A DNA stretch of 64,000 nt from Bacillota bacterium. Its GTDB lineage: Bacteria; Bacillota; Clostridia; Lachnospirales; Anaerotignaceae. This document shows positions 7,881 through 14,948 of the stretch, piece by piece. The stretch spans positions 1-64,000 of the forward strand of contig JAETUG010000008.1 in assembly GCA_021768705.1 (NCBI GenBank), written 5' to 3'. The position numbers were made by a program, and so were the translations under genes. The notes beneath the pieces are model-generated. The model was not told where the DNA came from and made no database searches. It saw nothing but the letters and a program-made list of their open reading frames with translations. How positions within the stretch are numbered: the first letter of the stretch is position 1; each line of letters starts with the position of its first letter.

Positions 7881-8794
7881 CACTCCTTCCCATGAAAAAA
7901 GCCCCCTGACATATCGTGTCGTACTTTGGAATCGTAGTAACAACCGATAGTTAGAGGGGCGTTGTAAATTGCGGCAAGTAGGTATTGCCGCATATTACGG
8001 ACATTTGTTGTGTTTTCCTTCAGGCAATCAAGAACAAAACTGATATGCTCTGAATTCAACTTCATAAACCGACTTTTTACTACCTCTGCTGGCTTATCAT
8101 CGCTTGCAATGCGTATCATCTTGCGATTGGTACACACGGTATCGACAATCAGCTCAAGAATTTCCTCCAGTATATCAATATCATAAGGATGCCTTGTTTT
8201 GAGAATTTCATACTCAAGCTGCTCCACAAAATACAAGCGATATTGCTCTCTCAAAGTCATCCCTTCGATTTCCCTTCCCTGAAAATCGGAAGAAAGGAAA
8301 GGATCAGTATCACTATAATCAGTATAAATAGTATCAGTATTATTACCTTGTGCTTTCGACAATTCCAGAGTTGTGTTTTTGACAGTTCCAGAATTGTCAT
8401 TTTGACAATTCAAGAATTGTCCTTCCACATGGTTATCCACCGAGTTATCCACAAAGTTTTTTACATAGATCAGATTGGGTTTTCCAAGACCTTGCCTTTT
8501 GCGTTCAATTAGACCGCATTTTCGCTCCAATTCATCCAGAAGTTTTACCGCTTTCTTCTCAGCACATCCAATGGAACCTTTTATTTCATCAATCGTAAAT
8601 ATGATGTAGACTCGGCCTGCTTCATCCATCCAGCCGTTTTTAGCTGACAGATTCATGCGGTCAAGTAAGATGCCATACATCAGCTTAGCGTCAGTCGAAA
8701 TATTCCAGAAACGTTCGTCAGTAAAGAGAACCTTTGGCACTCGGTAAAACGAGAACATTTCTGCCTGCTGACCGTAGAAATAATCAAAGCCCAC
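7880..8794 (-). CDS. repA: RepA_N-type replication initiator with DUF6017 C-domain
   Basis: A 304-residue initiator. Residues 1-105 form the RepA_N winged-helix domain (FYRVPKVLFTDERFW, then KLMYGILLDRMNLS) common to pAD1/pSK41-type plasmids and Tn1549-like elements. The C-terminal part from about residue 180 (REQYRLYFVEQLEYEIL to the end) matches DUF6017. Translation starts at a GTG at 8794 that overlaps the end of the upstream Cys-rich gene by 11 bases; AGGTGG lies upstream. The low-complexity middle of the gene contains DNA iterons and DnaA boxes, fitting the known habit of RepA_N replicons to carry the origin within the rep coding sequence. It indicates that the excised element can replicate. 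Confidence 0.9.
   Translation of the reverse strand: MGFDYFYGQQAEMFSFYRVPKVLFTDERFWNISTDAKLMYGILLDRMNLSAKNGWMDEAGRVYIIFTIDEIKGSIGCAEKKAVKLLDELERKCGLIERKRQGLGKPNLIYVKNFVDNSVDNHVEGQFLNCQNDNSGTVKNTTLELSKAQGNNTDTIYTDYSDTDPFLSSDFQGREIEGMTLREQYRLYFVEQLEYEILKTRHPYDIDILEEILELIVDTVCTNRKMIRIASDDKPAEVVKSRFMKLNSEHISFVLDCLKENTTNVRNMRQYLLAAIYNAPLTIGCYYDSKVRHDMSGGFFHGKE
8358..8421. repeat. Three palindromic 18-bp iterons, 23-bp period, inside repA
   Basis: Copies start at 8358, 8381 and 8404. The third is a perfect dyad, GACAATTC-AA-GAATTGTC; the second differs at one base of an arm plus the spacer, and the first at a few positions. The T-rich 5-bp spacers keep the period exactly 23 bp. Because 23 is not a multiple of three, each copy is read in a different codon phase, so selection is on DNA rather than protein. 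They are likely RepA binding sites. Confidence 0.8.
8433..8453 (+). other. Two DnaA boxes next to the iterons (putative origin of replication)
   Basis: TTATCCACC at 8433-8441 and the consensus box TTATCCACA at 8445-8453 are directly repeated 12 bp apart, 12 bp beyond the last iteron. Together with the iterons they form a compact origin-like module of about 95 bp within repA. Confidence 0.75.
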
Positions 8795-9098
8795 TCAATC
8801 TCACCACCTCTCCAGTTGGGAATGGATTTTCCTTTAAGGGAACACCTCGAATCGTACTCCCTGATTTGTGGTAGTGACATTGCGGATAGTAGCATGAACG
8901 ATATTTCCATGAAGGCTGATGAAATTCACACTCCCGGCATGAACGAGGAGACACCCGCTTACTGGAGCGAAAGCCAGGAACTTTCCTCATTGTTTTGTCA
9001 ATGCGATCAAATTCTTTATTCTCAGTCATATCAGTGGATGCCGAGTTCTCGCATAATCTTTTTAGTACACCAGCCAATGCATGGATGATCTCGTCCAT
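8784..9098 (-). CDS. Hypothetical Cys-rich protein, about 104 aa
   Basis: The start is uncertain; the ATG at 9098 (MDEIIHALAG) is chosen as the first that leaves only a modest overlap with the upstream gene. The C-terminal half carries SCRECEFHQP and SCYYPQCHYHK, so four cysteines and nearby histidines could hold one zinc ion. The N-terminal half is helical. It overlaps the repA start by 11 bases and the preceding Cys-rich gene by 68 bases, which argues for tight co-expression with replication. No family was recognised. Confidence 0.5.
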   Translation of the reverse strand: MDEIIHALAGVLKRLCENSASTDMTENKEFDRIDKTMRKVPGFRSSKRVSPRSCRECEFHQPSWKYRSCYYPQCHYHKSGSTIRGVPLKENPFPTGEVVRLSGL

Positions 9099-9270
9099 AA
9101 GGACATCCATCACATTCAGTCTTGACCTTTTTAGGTACACTAATCAGGTAATAGCAATTCTCTTTGCCCAGACTACAGCCCTTTCTCGTACCTTTCCAAA
9201 AATAGCATTTACTGCAGTCGCTTGGCTTGTCTGCGGCATAAGTTACCTCCTGCACATCCTCACCTCCCAT
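9031..9270 (-). CDS. Hypothetical Cys-rich zinc-ribbon-like protein, 79 aa
   Basis: A small protein with seven cysteines in two clusters: CSKCYFW...GCSLGKENCYY and CDGCPYGRDHPCIGWC. This spacing resembles paired zinc knuckles and is seen in small proteins of Tn1549-like elements, but no function is known. The ATG at 9270 has only a weak ribosome binding site; a GTG at 9255 follows GGAGG at good distance and may be the real start. It is the first of the block that runs into repA. Confidence 0.6.
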   Translation of the reverse strand: MGGEDVQEVTYAADKPSDCSKCYFWKGTRKGCSLGKENCYYLISVPKKVKTECDGCPYGRDHPCIGWCTKKIMRELGIH

Positions 9271-9297
9271 CGTTTGTATTTTCCTGATAATTCAGGA

Positions 9298-9348
9298 ATA
9301 AAAAAAGAGCGTCTATCCAGCCCCGGAGTAGGGGCGAATAAACGCTCT
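9298..9348 (-). terminator. Strong rho-independent terminator after the DUF5348 gene
   Basis: AGAGCGT (9306-9312) pairs with ACGCTCT (9342-9348), with an inner GCCCC/GGGGC stem. On the minus strand it is followed by seven T. It separates the DUF5348 gene from the Cys-rich/repA operon. Confidence 0.8.
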
Positions 9349-9405
9349 ATGTAATCTGTATTCAGTTGTTCGGCGCATCTCTCTGAAAGAGATACGCCAT
9401 GATTT

Positions 9406-9630
9406 TTATGCCATCCTCACTCTTAATCCTGAAATGGAAGAAGTGGGGATACCAACGAGATACCAGCCTTTGTCGCCCCAGTCATACTCAATCCGGGTAG
9501 GCTTCCAACGGTTACCTACGAATACATCCATACAAGTTCCGCAATGGAGACCACCGTAGTATTCTTCCAAACCAAACCGCACATCCATGCGCTCTGATTC
9601 AGTATCATAAATCAATACACCTTGCTTCAT
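9406..9630 (-). CDS. DUF5348 domain protein
   Basis: Start at 9630 (MKQGVLIYDT) is fixed by AGGAGG upstream; the 74-residue product is the normal size for DUF5348. Diagnostic parts are the strand-rich RFGLEEYYGGLHCG and VFVGNRWKPTRIEYD segments and the GWYLVGI end. The family is frequent in Gram-positive mobile elements and has no known role. It is the outermost gene of the element on this side and has its own terminator. Confidence 0.75.
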   Translation of the reverse strand: MKQGVLIYDTESERMDVRFGLEEYYGGLHCGTCMDVFVGNRWKPTRIEYDWGDKGWYLVGIPTSSISGLRVRMA

Positions 9631-9964
9631 AAATCCAGACCTCCTATCATTTGGATCATAGCCATGTTGCCGGACTTTTATACAGTCAACCAGCAGATGC
9701 AAACTACTTCTTCCTACATGTTTCTTAATGGGTTTTGGTCTGAATTCTTTTGGACAAAATCAGCGAAAAACCCAGTGTTTTCAAGGCTTCCAACCTTTTG
9801 TCCTATTATAACTCAATAGTCTATTCTTCTGACAATGCCTGTTGCCTTCATTGTATATTCCTCCTGCCAAATTTATTGTAAATGTAGTATTTGCAGGAAG
9901 ATTTGAAATATACGCTGCCCTTTCCCATGTGAAAATCTGGCAGTTGAAAAAAACGAAAAAACAT
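9631..9964. other. Gap at the element-chromosome border: interlocked inverted repeats, no gene
   Basis: This stretch has no credible reading frame. TGGGTTTT (9729-9736) is complementary to AAAACCCA (9767-9774), and GGACAAAA (9752-9759) to TTTTGTCC (9796-9803), so the two dyads interlock. A leftward promoter candidate, TTGTCA with TATAAT at 9805-9810 and a long 19-bp spacer, lies beside them. Further right, CCTGCAAAT and ATTTGGCAGG arms form another inverted repeat near 9866-9897. The element end should lie in this gap. Confidence 0.5.
9805..9835 (-). promoter_or_regulatory. Possible promoter reading leftward into the element
   Basis: Minus-strand TTGTCA and TATAAT hexamers are good, but the 19-bp spacer is suboptimal. 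It would transcribe the interlocked repeats and the DUF5348 gene. Confidence 0.35.
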
Positions 9965-9998
9965 AAAAAATCTCGAACCTTCCGTTCGAGATTTTTTT
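9965..9998 (-). terminator. Bidirectional terminator after degV
   Basis: TCTCGAAC (9971-9978) pairs with GTTCGAGA (9984-9991) around a 5-base loop, with A-run on the left and T-run on the right. It ends degV transcription and would also stop transcription leaving the element rightward. Confidence 0.85.
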
Positions 9999-9999
9999 C

Positions 10000-10881
10000 T
10001 TATCTTTCCACACCCCAGAAGAACAATGCCACTGTGCCGGGACCTGTGTGGCTGCCAATGGTAGTGCCGATATCATTGATCAGCACTTTTCCGTCCAGGT
10101 TCGGGAATCGGCTTTCAACCAGCTTCGCCACAGTCTCTGCATCTTCCCTGCAGGCGGAATGGGAGATATAGCATTTCCCGCCATAATCCGTTCCATCCTC
10201 CGCCAGTTCTTCCATTTTTTTGACGATGGCTTCGATGACCTTCTTCTTCGTTCTTACCTTTTGACGAGGGATCAGTTTCCCTTCGCCGTCCACATAAAGC
10301 AGCGGGCAAATATTCAGCACCGTCCCCACAAAGCCGGCTGTTTTTGTGATCCTGCCGCCTTTGATATAAAAGGTCAGGTCTGTGGAGAAAAACCAATGCT
10401 GCAGATTCCGCTTGTTTGCCTCTGCCCATTGGTATACTTCATCAATGGTCTTGCCTGCATCTCGCAGGTCTGCCAGGCGATCCATCAAAAGACCATAGCC
10501 GGAAGAAGCAGACAGAGAATCTATAATATAAATTTTTCTGTCGGGATATTTCTCCTGCAGCATATCCTTTGCCAGATTTGCAGAATTAAGTGTGCCGGAA
10601 ATGCCGGAGGAAAGGGTCACATGCAGGATATCCTTTCCCTGCTGCAAAAAGCTTTCAAAGTATTCTTCAAATTCCGCCGCATTGATCTGAGATGTTTTGG
10701 TTTCTGCGCCATTTGCCATGGCCTGATAAAAAGCATCCAAAGACATGGTCTCCCCCAGATCATCCCGATACGGCTTCCCATCCAGTTCATAATGAAAACA
10801 GATATATTCAATCTTTCTATTGATAAAATGTTCCTTAGACAGATCTGCTGTAGAACAACAGCTCAAAACAAAGTTTTCCAT
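10000..10881 (-). CDS. DegV family fatty-acid-binding protein
   Basis: A 293-residue DegV protein (FakB-like), a cytosolic carrier that holds a fatty acid for phosphorylation by FakA. Diagnostic parts are the N-terminal CCSTADLS, the central HVTLSSGISGTLNSA (serine-rich fatty-acid carboxylate pocket) and YIKGGRITK. The start at 10881 (MENFVLSC) follows TTTAGGAGG; the longer frame has no ribosome site. It stands alone with its own promoter and terminator. FakA is not in the window. Length and motifs are normal for the family. Confidence 0.92.
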   Translation of the reverse strand: MENFVLSCCSTADLSKEHFINRKIEYICFHYELDGKPYRDDLGETMSLDAFYQAMANGAETKTSQINAAEFEEYFESFLQQGKDILHVTLSSGISGTLNSANLAKDMLQEKYPDRKIYIIDSLSASSGYGLLMDRLADLRDAGKTIDEVYQWAEANKRNLQHWFFSTDLTFYIKGGRITKTAGFVGTVLNICPLLYVDGEGKLIPRQKVRTKKKVIEAIVKKMEELAEDGTDYGGKCYISHSACREDAETVAKLVESRFPNLDGKVLINDIGTTIGSHTGPGTVALFFWGVER

Positions 10882-10937
10882 AATGCGCCTCCTAAAGCCT
10901 CGTACAGATTTGTGCATGAGGCGGTTTTCATTACCAC

Positions 10938-10966
10938 ATTATAGAGTGATATAAGTAAAAAGTAAA
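10938..10966 (-). promoter_or_regulatory. degV promoter
   Basis: Minus strand TTTACT, 17-bp spacer, TATAAT, ending about 55 bases upstream of the degV start. Confidence 0.7.
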
Positions 10967-10990
10967 TAGAATTTCATGTAAATTTTCCGC

Positions 10991-11022
10991 AAAAAACAAG
11001 ACATAGAACATTCTATGCCTTG
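10991..11022 (-). terminator. Terminator of the der-plsY-gpsA operon
   Basis: A 12-bp stem (CAAGACATAGAA with TTCTATGCCTTG, one mismatch) is followed on the minus strand by a six-T run, 28 bases after the gpsA stop. Confidence 0.75.
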
Positions 11023-11049
11023 TTTCATTTGATTCCCATCAAATCTCTA

Positions 11050-12039
11050 TCATTCCGCTTTATAATCTCTTGTCATCAGCTCCAGCACTGCATCTTCCAC
11101 ATTTTTATCTGCAAAAAGCACCTGGCTCATGATCTCTGTGATAGGCATGGAAACATGATATTTCTCCGCCAGCTGACAAGCCGCCTGTACGGTGTTCACA
11201 CCTTCCACGACCATTTGCACCTCATCCAGCGTTTCCTGCAGGCTCTTGCCCTGCCCCAGCAGGATACCGGCTCTGCGGTTTCTGGAATGCATACTGGTAC
11301 AAGTTACGATCAGATCTCCGATACCGGAAAGGCCTGCAAAAGTATCTGCCTTACCGCCCATGGCCATCCCCAGGCGTTTCATCTCCGCCATGCCTCTTGT
11401 CATCAGGGCTGCTTTCGTATTATCCCCAAAGCCCAGACCATCGGACATACCTGCCGCCAATGCCATAACGTTTTTCAAGGCTGCGCCGATCTCTACACCA
11501 ATCATATCCGTATTGGTATACAAACGGAAACGGGGATTGGCAAATTCCTGCTGCACCAATTTTGCCGCCGCTTCATTTTCGCAGGCAATCAGGCAGGCCG
11601 TAGGCACTTTTCTTGCCACCTCTTCCGCATGGCTGGGGCCGGAAAGCACACAGACCTCACACTGGGGTGCTTCTCTCTGGATGACCTCGGAAAGACGTAG
11701 CAGCGTACCCTGTTCCAAACCCTTTGCCACGTTTACCAGGATCTGCCATGTCTTCAGATAAGGGGCAAAGTCCCTTACAGTATTGCATACTGCACGGGAA
11801 GGCACTGCCAGAATGATGATCTCCGCCCCCTGCACTGCAGCTTTATGGTCTGTGGTTGCCTGAATGCTTTCAGGGATCGTCACGCCGGGCAGGTATTTTT
11901 CATTTTTTCTTTCCTGCAGCAATTCCTCCACTGCATCCTGTCTTCTGGACCAGATCACGACTTCGTGTCCATTTTCCGCCAGCATCACCGCAAGGGCTGT
12001 GCCCCAGCTGCCGGAACCAATGACCGTTACTTTCTTCAT
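11050..12039 (-). CDS. gpsA: Glycerol-3-phosphate dehydrogenase [NAD(P)+]
   Basis: A 329-residue enzyme that reduces dihydroxyacetone phosphate to sn-glycerol 3-phosphate for phospholipid synthesis. The NAD(P) fold is marked by VIGSGSWGTALA at about residues 5-16. VNVAKGLEQG and the C-domain GAALKNVMALAAG carry the two catalytic lysines, and GFGDNTKAALMTRG is the family signature. Length is normal. It is the last gene of der-plsY-gpsA, 17 bases after plsY, so the operon supplies glycerol 3-phosphate and the acyltransferase that uses it. Confidence 0.97.
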   Translation of the reverse strand: MKKVTVIGSGSWGTALAVMLAENGHEVVIWSRRQDAVEELLQERKNEKYLPGVTIPESIQATTDHKAAVQGAEIIILAVPSRAVCNTVRDFAPYLKTWQILVNVAKGLEQGTLLRLSEVIQREAPQCEVCVLSGPSHAEEVARKVPTACLIACENEAAAKLVQQEFANPRFRLYTNTDMIGVEIGAALKNVMALAAGMSDGLGFGDNTKAALMTRGMAEMKRLGMAMGGKADTFAGLSGIGDLIVTCTSMHSRNRRAGILLGQGKSLQETLDEVQMVVEGVNTVQAACQLAEKYHVSMPITEIMSQVLFADKNVEDAVLELMTRDYKAE

Positions 12040-12056
12040 ATCTATGACCCCCAGTC

Positions 12057-12665
12057 TTATTTCTTCTTGGAACCGAATTTATTTTCTGTGCCGTTCAAAA
12101 GCTTTTTGATATTCGTTCTGTGCCGCCAGAAGGCCAGTGCGCTGACACAAGCTGTCACCAAAACGATCTCCTGTTCATAGCCCAGCAAATAGCAGCTGAT
12201 GGGCAGAGTCAGTGCAAACAGCAAAGAACCCACGGAAACATAGCGTGTGGCAAAGGCCATGCCAAAGCCGATGATGGCATTGGGAAAAGCCAGACGGATA
12301 TCTGTGGTAAAAGCCAATGCCGCTGTCATACCGATCATAACGGCGATGCCCTTCCCACCTTTGAAATGCAGGTAGAAGGGATAGTTATGACCCAAAACAG
12401 CGCCTACGCTGCCGAACAGACCGGCAATGGTAGCATGATCTTGAAAAATCGCACGGCAGATCAGAAAAGCTATGACGGATTTCAGGATATCGCCAATGAA
12501 TACCAAAGCACCGGCTTTTTTTCCCAAAACACGGAGGGCATTGGTGGTACCCAGATTGCCGCTGCCATGCTGACGCAGGTCAACCTTCCAAAGTTTCCCC
12601 ACCACATGGGCTGTTTCAATACAGCCGATGCAGTAGCCGATGCATAAACAAATCAATCGAAACAT
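12057..12665 (-). CDS. plsY: Acyl-phosphate:glycerol-3-phosphate acyltransferase
   Basis: A 202-residue multi-pass membrane enzyme that transfers the acyl group from acyl-phosphate to glycerol 3-phosphate, giving lysophosphatidate. The three PlsY motifs are present: GSGNLGTTNALRVLGKKAG at about 35-53, HNYPFYLHFKGGKGIA near 95-110, and a C-terminal RHRTNIKKLLNGTE near 182. About five hydrophobic segments are visible. The ATG lies one base after the der stop, with AAGGGG inside der, so translation is coupled. Confidence 0.96.
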   Translation of the reverse strand: MFRLICLCIGYCIGCIETAHVVGKLWKVDLRQHGSGNLGTTNALRVLGKKAGALVFIGDILKSVIAFLICRAIFQDHATIAGLFGSVGAVLGHNYPFYLHFKGGKGIAVMIGMTAALAFTTDIRLAFPNAIIGFGMAFATRYVSVGSLLFALTLPISCYLLGYEQEIVLVTACVSALAFWRHRTNIKKLLNGTENKFGSKKK

Positions 12666-12666
12666 A

Positions 12667-13992
12667 TCAATCTTTTTCCCCTTTTTCTCTTACAATGAAA
12701 TGGATCGGTGTACCTACAAAGCCAAAGGCTTCTCGCAGCTGGTTTTCAATGTATCTGCGGTAAGAGAAATGGAACAGCTCCCTTTCGTTTACAAAAATGA
12801 CGAAAGTAGGGGGTTTTACAGACACCTGTGTCATATAGTACAGTCTCAGCTGGCGACCCTTATCCGCAGGGGGCTGCTGCATTGCTGTTGCTTCGATCAG
12901 CACTTCGTTCAGGACACCTGTGCTGATGCGCAGGGCATGATTCTGATGCACCGTCCGGATCAATTCCAGCATACGGTTGATGCGCTGCCCTGTCATAGCG
13001 GAAATAAACACACGGGGCGCATAATCCATATATTTCAGTTCCATGCCGATATCCTTCAGATACTGGTTCATGGTCTTGTCGTTCTTTTCAATAGAGTCCC
13101 ATTTGTTCACAGCAATAATCGCCGCTTTGCCTCTTTCGTGGGCGATGCCGGCAATCTTCGTATCCTGATCGGTAATGCCCTCGTTGGCATCAATCAGCAG
13201 GATGGCAACGTCGCAGCGTTCCACCGCCGCCACGGCACGGATGATACTGAACCGCTCGATCTCCTCTTTGATCTTGCTTTTGCGGCGCATCCCTGCCGTA
13301 TCGATGAATACATATTTCTGTCCATCGATCTCGATAGGGGTATCTACGGCATCTCTTGTGGTGCCGGCAATATTGCTGACGATCAATCTGTCTTCCCCCA
13401 AAATCTTATTGATGAGGGAAGATTTTCCCACGTTGGGTTTGCCGATGATGGCAACCTTGATGGCATCGTCCTCCTCTTCGGAAGCATCTTTATCGGGGAA
13501 ATAGGAAATGACCTGATCCAGCATATCCCCCAGACCCAACGCCTGCCCCGCGGAAACAGGCAGGGGGTCACCGATGCCCAACTCATAAAATTCATAGATC
13601 GCTAGGGTGTCCCGCTTCACGCTATCCACCTTATTGACGCACAGCACCACGGGCTTCTTTGTGCGGCGCAGCATATTTGCTACCTTCACATCATCGTCGG
13701 TCACCCCTGTTTTTACATCTGTAACAAACAGGATCACATCCGCTGTTTCAATGGCGATCTGTGCCTGCTGCACGATCTGCTTCTGGATGATTTCCTCGGA
13801 GCCAATCTCCATACCGCCGGTATCGATCAATGTAAATTTGCGGTCCAGCCATTCCACGTCGGCATAGATTCTGTCACGGGTTACCCCAGGAGTATCCTGC
13901 ACGATAGAGATCCGCTCCCCTGCCAGTCTGTTGAACAGGGTAGATTTCCCTACGTTGGGGCGGCCTACCACAGCTACGATAGGTTTGCTCAT
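12667..13992 (-). CDS. der: Ribosome biogenesis GTPase Der (EngA)
   Basis: A 441-residue tandem GTPase needed for 50S subunit assembly. The first G domain has [12 protein letters not shown] (residues 9-20) and DTPGVTRD; the second has [14 protein letters not shown] near 184 and the switch [14 protein letters not shown] and NKWD are the G4 motifs. The C-terminal KH-like domain ends with the basic [10 protein letters not shown]. Length matches B. subtilis Der. GGAGGTATAATAGT precedes the ATG. The operon promoter overlaps the terminator of the gene cluster upstream. Confidence 0.97.
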   Translation of the reverse strand: MSKPIVAVVGRPNVGKSTLFNRLAGERISIVQDTPGVTRDRIYADVEWLDRKFTLIDTGGMEIGSEEIIQKQIVQQAQIAIETADVILFVTDVKTGVTDDDVKVANMLRRTKKPVVLCVNKVDSVKRDTLAIYEFYELGIGDPLPVSAGQALGLGDMLDQVISYFPDKDASEEEDDAIKVAIIGKPNVGKSSLINKILGEDRLIVSNIAGTTRDAVDTPIEIDGQKYVFIDTAGMRRKSKIKEEIERFSIIRAVAAVERCDVAILLIDANEGITDQDTKIAGIAHERGKAAIIAVNKWDSIEKNDKTMNQYLKDIGMELKYMDYAPRVFISAMTGQRINRMLELIRTVHQNHALRISTGVLNEVLIEATAMQQPPADKGRQLRLYYMTQVSVKPPTFVIFVNERELFHFSYRRYIENQLREAFGFVGTPIHFIVREKGEKD

Positions 13993-14069
13993 ACTATTAT
14001 ACCTCCAACCTGCTTTGCAGTTTTTTTCACTTTCATTTGGGCAGAAAAACCCAATTTTCCATTCTGTTT

Positions 14070-14117
14070 AGTATACCACAAAAAGAAAGGAAGTGCCAAG
14101 AATTTTTGCACTTCCTT
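14070..14117 (-). promoter_or_regulatory. der operon promoter overlapping the pgeF terminator
   Basis: Minus strand TTGGCA (14094-14099), 18-bp spacer, TATACT (14070-14075). The -35 hexamer and part of the spacer lie within the terminator hairpin AAGGAAGTGC/GCACTTCCTT (14087-14117) that ends the upstream operon. Confidence 0.65.
14087..14117 (-). terminator. Terminator of the lipoprotein-rnhB/yraN-pgeF operon
   Basis: A 10-bp perfect stem with an 11-base loop is followed on the minus strand by a pyrimidine-rich TTCTTTTT tract, 14 bases after the pgeF stop. Confidence 0.75.
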
Positions 14118-14131
14118 CTCCTATTCTTCCC

Positions 14132-14938
14132 TCAAATCAGTTCCATTACGCCTGCCATCACGCCTCTTTTTTCCCCCATACCCCGATGGGAATAGAAACG
14201 CACCTGATCACATTTGGTGCAAAGACCGCTGATCTCAATATCCTTCACGCCCATTTCCGCCAGCAGTCGACGGTTGGTTTCCCAAAGGTCTATCTTGAAT
14301 TTTCCTTCTTCGGAAGGATCGTCAAAAATAATATCCTCCGCCCATGCAATATTCTCTTTGAATAAGTTTACCACGGGGGCATCCACCTGAAAACAGCATT
14401 TCCCGATGGAAGGGCCGATCGCAGCGGTGACATCGGCAGGGTCTGTACCAAAGGCATCCATCATCGCCTGCAATATCTTTTCTGCCATGCGTTTTCCTGT
14501 CCCCATCCAGCCGCAGTGCGCCATGCCGATGGCTTTCTTTTTTCGATCCAGCAAAAACACAGGCACACAGTCCGCCCCAAAAATCACCAACGGGATGTTT
14601 TTCTCATTCGTAATCAAGCCATCCACATCTGTATAGCCCCGCTCTGTCCAAACGCCCTTGCCTTTATCCTCTGCCATCACCTGCCGCACATTGGTGGTAT
14701 GGGTCTGCTGGGATGTCACGAAATTGTCCATCGTAAATCCAACGGCATCTGCAAGGATACGGTAATTCCTCCGTACCGTTTCCATATTCTCTCCTCGGGA
14801 AAGCCCCATATTCATCGTTGCCCAATGCTCTGTACTGACACCGCCGTGGCGGGTGGTAAAGCAGTGGCGCACCATGCCCGTTTCCGTCAGGTTGTCAAAA
14901 GTAATATATTCTAAATTCTCTTTTTTCTCAATCTTCAT
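14132..14938 (-). CDS. pgeF: Peptidoglycan editing factor PgeF (laccase-domain, YfiH-like)
   Basis: A 268-residue Cu-oxidase_4 / YfiH protein. Family members have purine nucleoside phosphorylase/deaminase activity and prevent misincorporation of serine into peptidoglycan precursors. Metal-site residues are in QQTHTTNV (near 84), FGADCVPVF (near 147) and MAHCGWMGTG (near 165), with N-terminal CFTTRHGGVS. Length is typical. It lies 10 bases behind the rnhB-yraN fusion and has an AAGGAGAGAATC site. Confidence 0.92.
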   Translation of the reverse strand: MKIEKKENLEYITFDNLTETGMVRHCFTTRHGGVSTEHWATMNMGLSRGENMETVRRNYRILADAVGFTMDNFVTSQQTHTTNVRQVMAEDKGKGVWTERGYTDVDGLITNEKNIPLVIFGADCVPVFLLDRKKKAIGMAHCGWMGTGKRMAEKILQAMMDAFGTDPADVTAAIGPSIGKCCFQVDAPVVNLFKENIAWAEDIIFDDPSEEGKFKIDLWETNRRLLAEMGVKDIEISGLCTKCDQVRFYSHRGMGEKRGVMAGVMELI

Positions 14939-14948
14939 GATTCTCTCC

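Larger units (their letters stand above)
1..9840 (-). mobile_element. Tn1549/CTn4-like integrative conjugative element, right part (partial)
   Basis: A continuous leftward block carries conjugation and maintenance genes typical of Tn1549-type elements: Maff2, a CD1115-type VirD4 coupling protein, PcfB, DUF4313 and DUF3846 proteins, ParB, ParA, a RepA_N initiator and a DUF5348 protein. The left side runs out of the window, so integrase, relaxase, VirB4 and VirB6 are not seen. The right limit is placed between the DUF5348 gene and the degV terminator by gene content only; no attachment-site duplication could be verified because the other end is missing. Confidence 0.85.
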
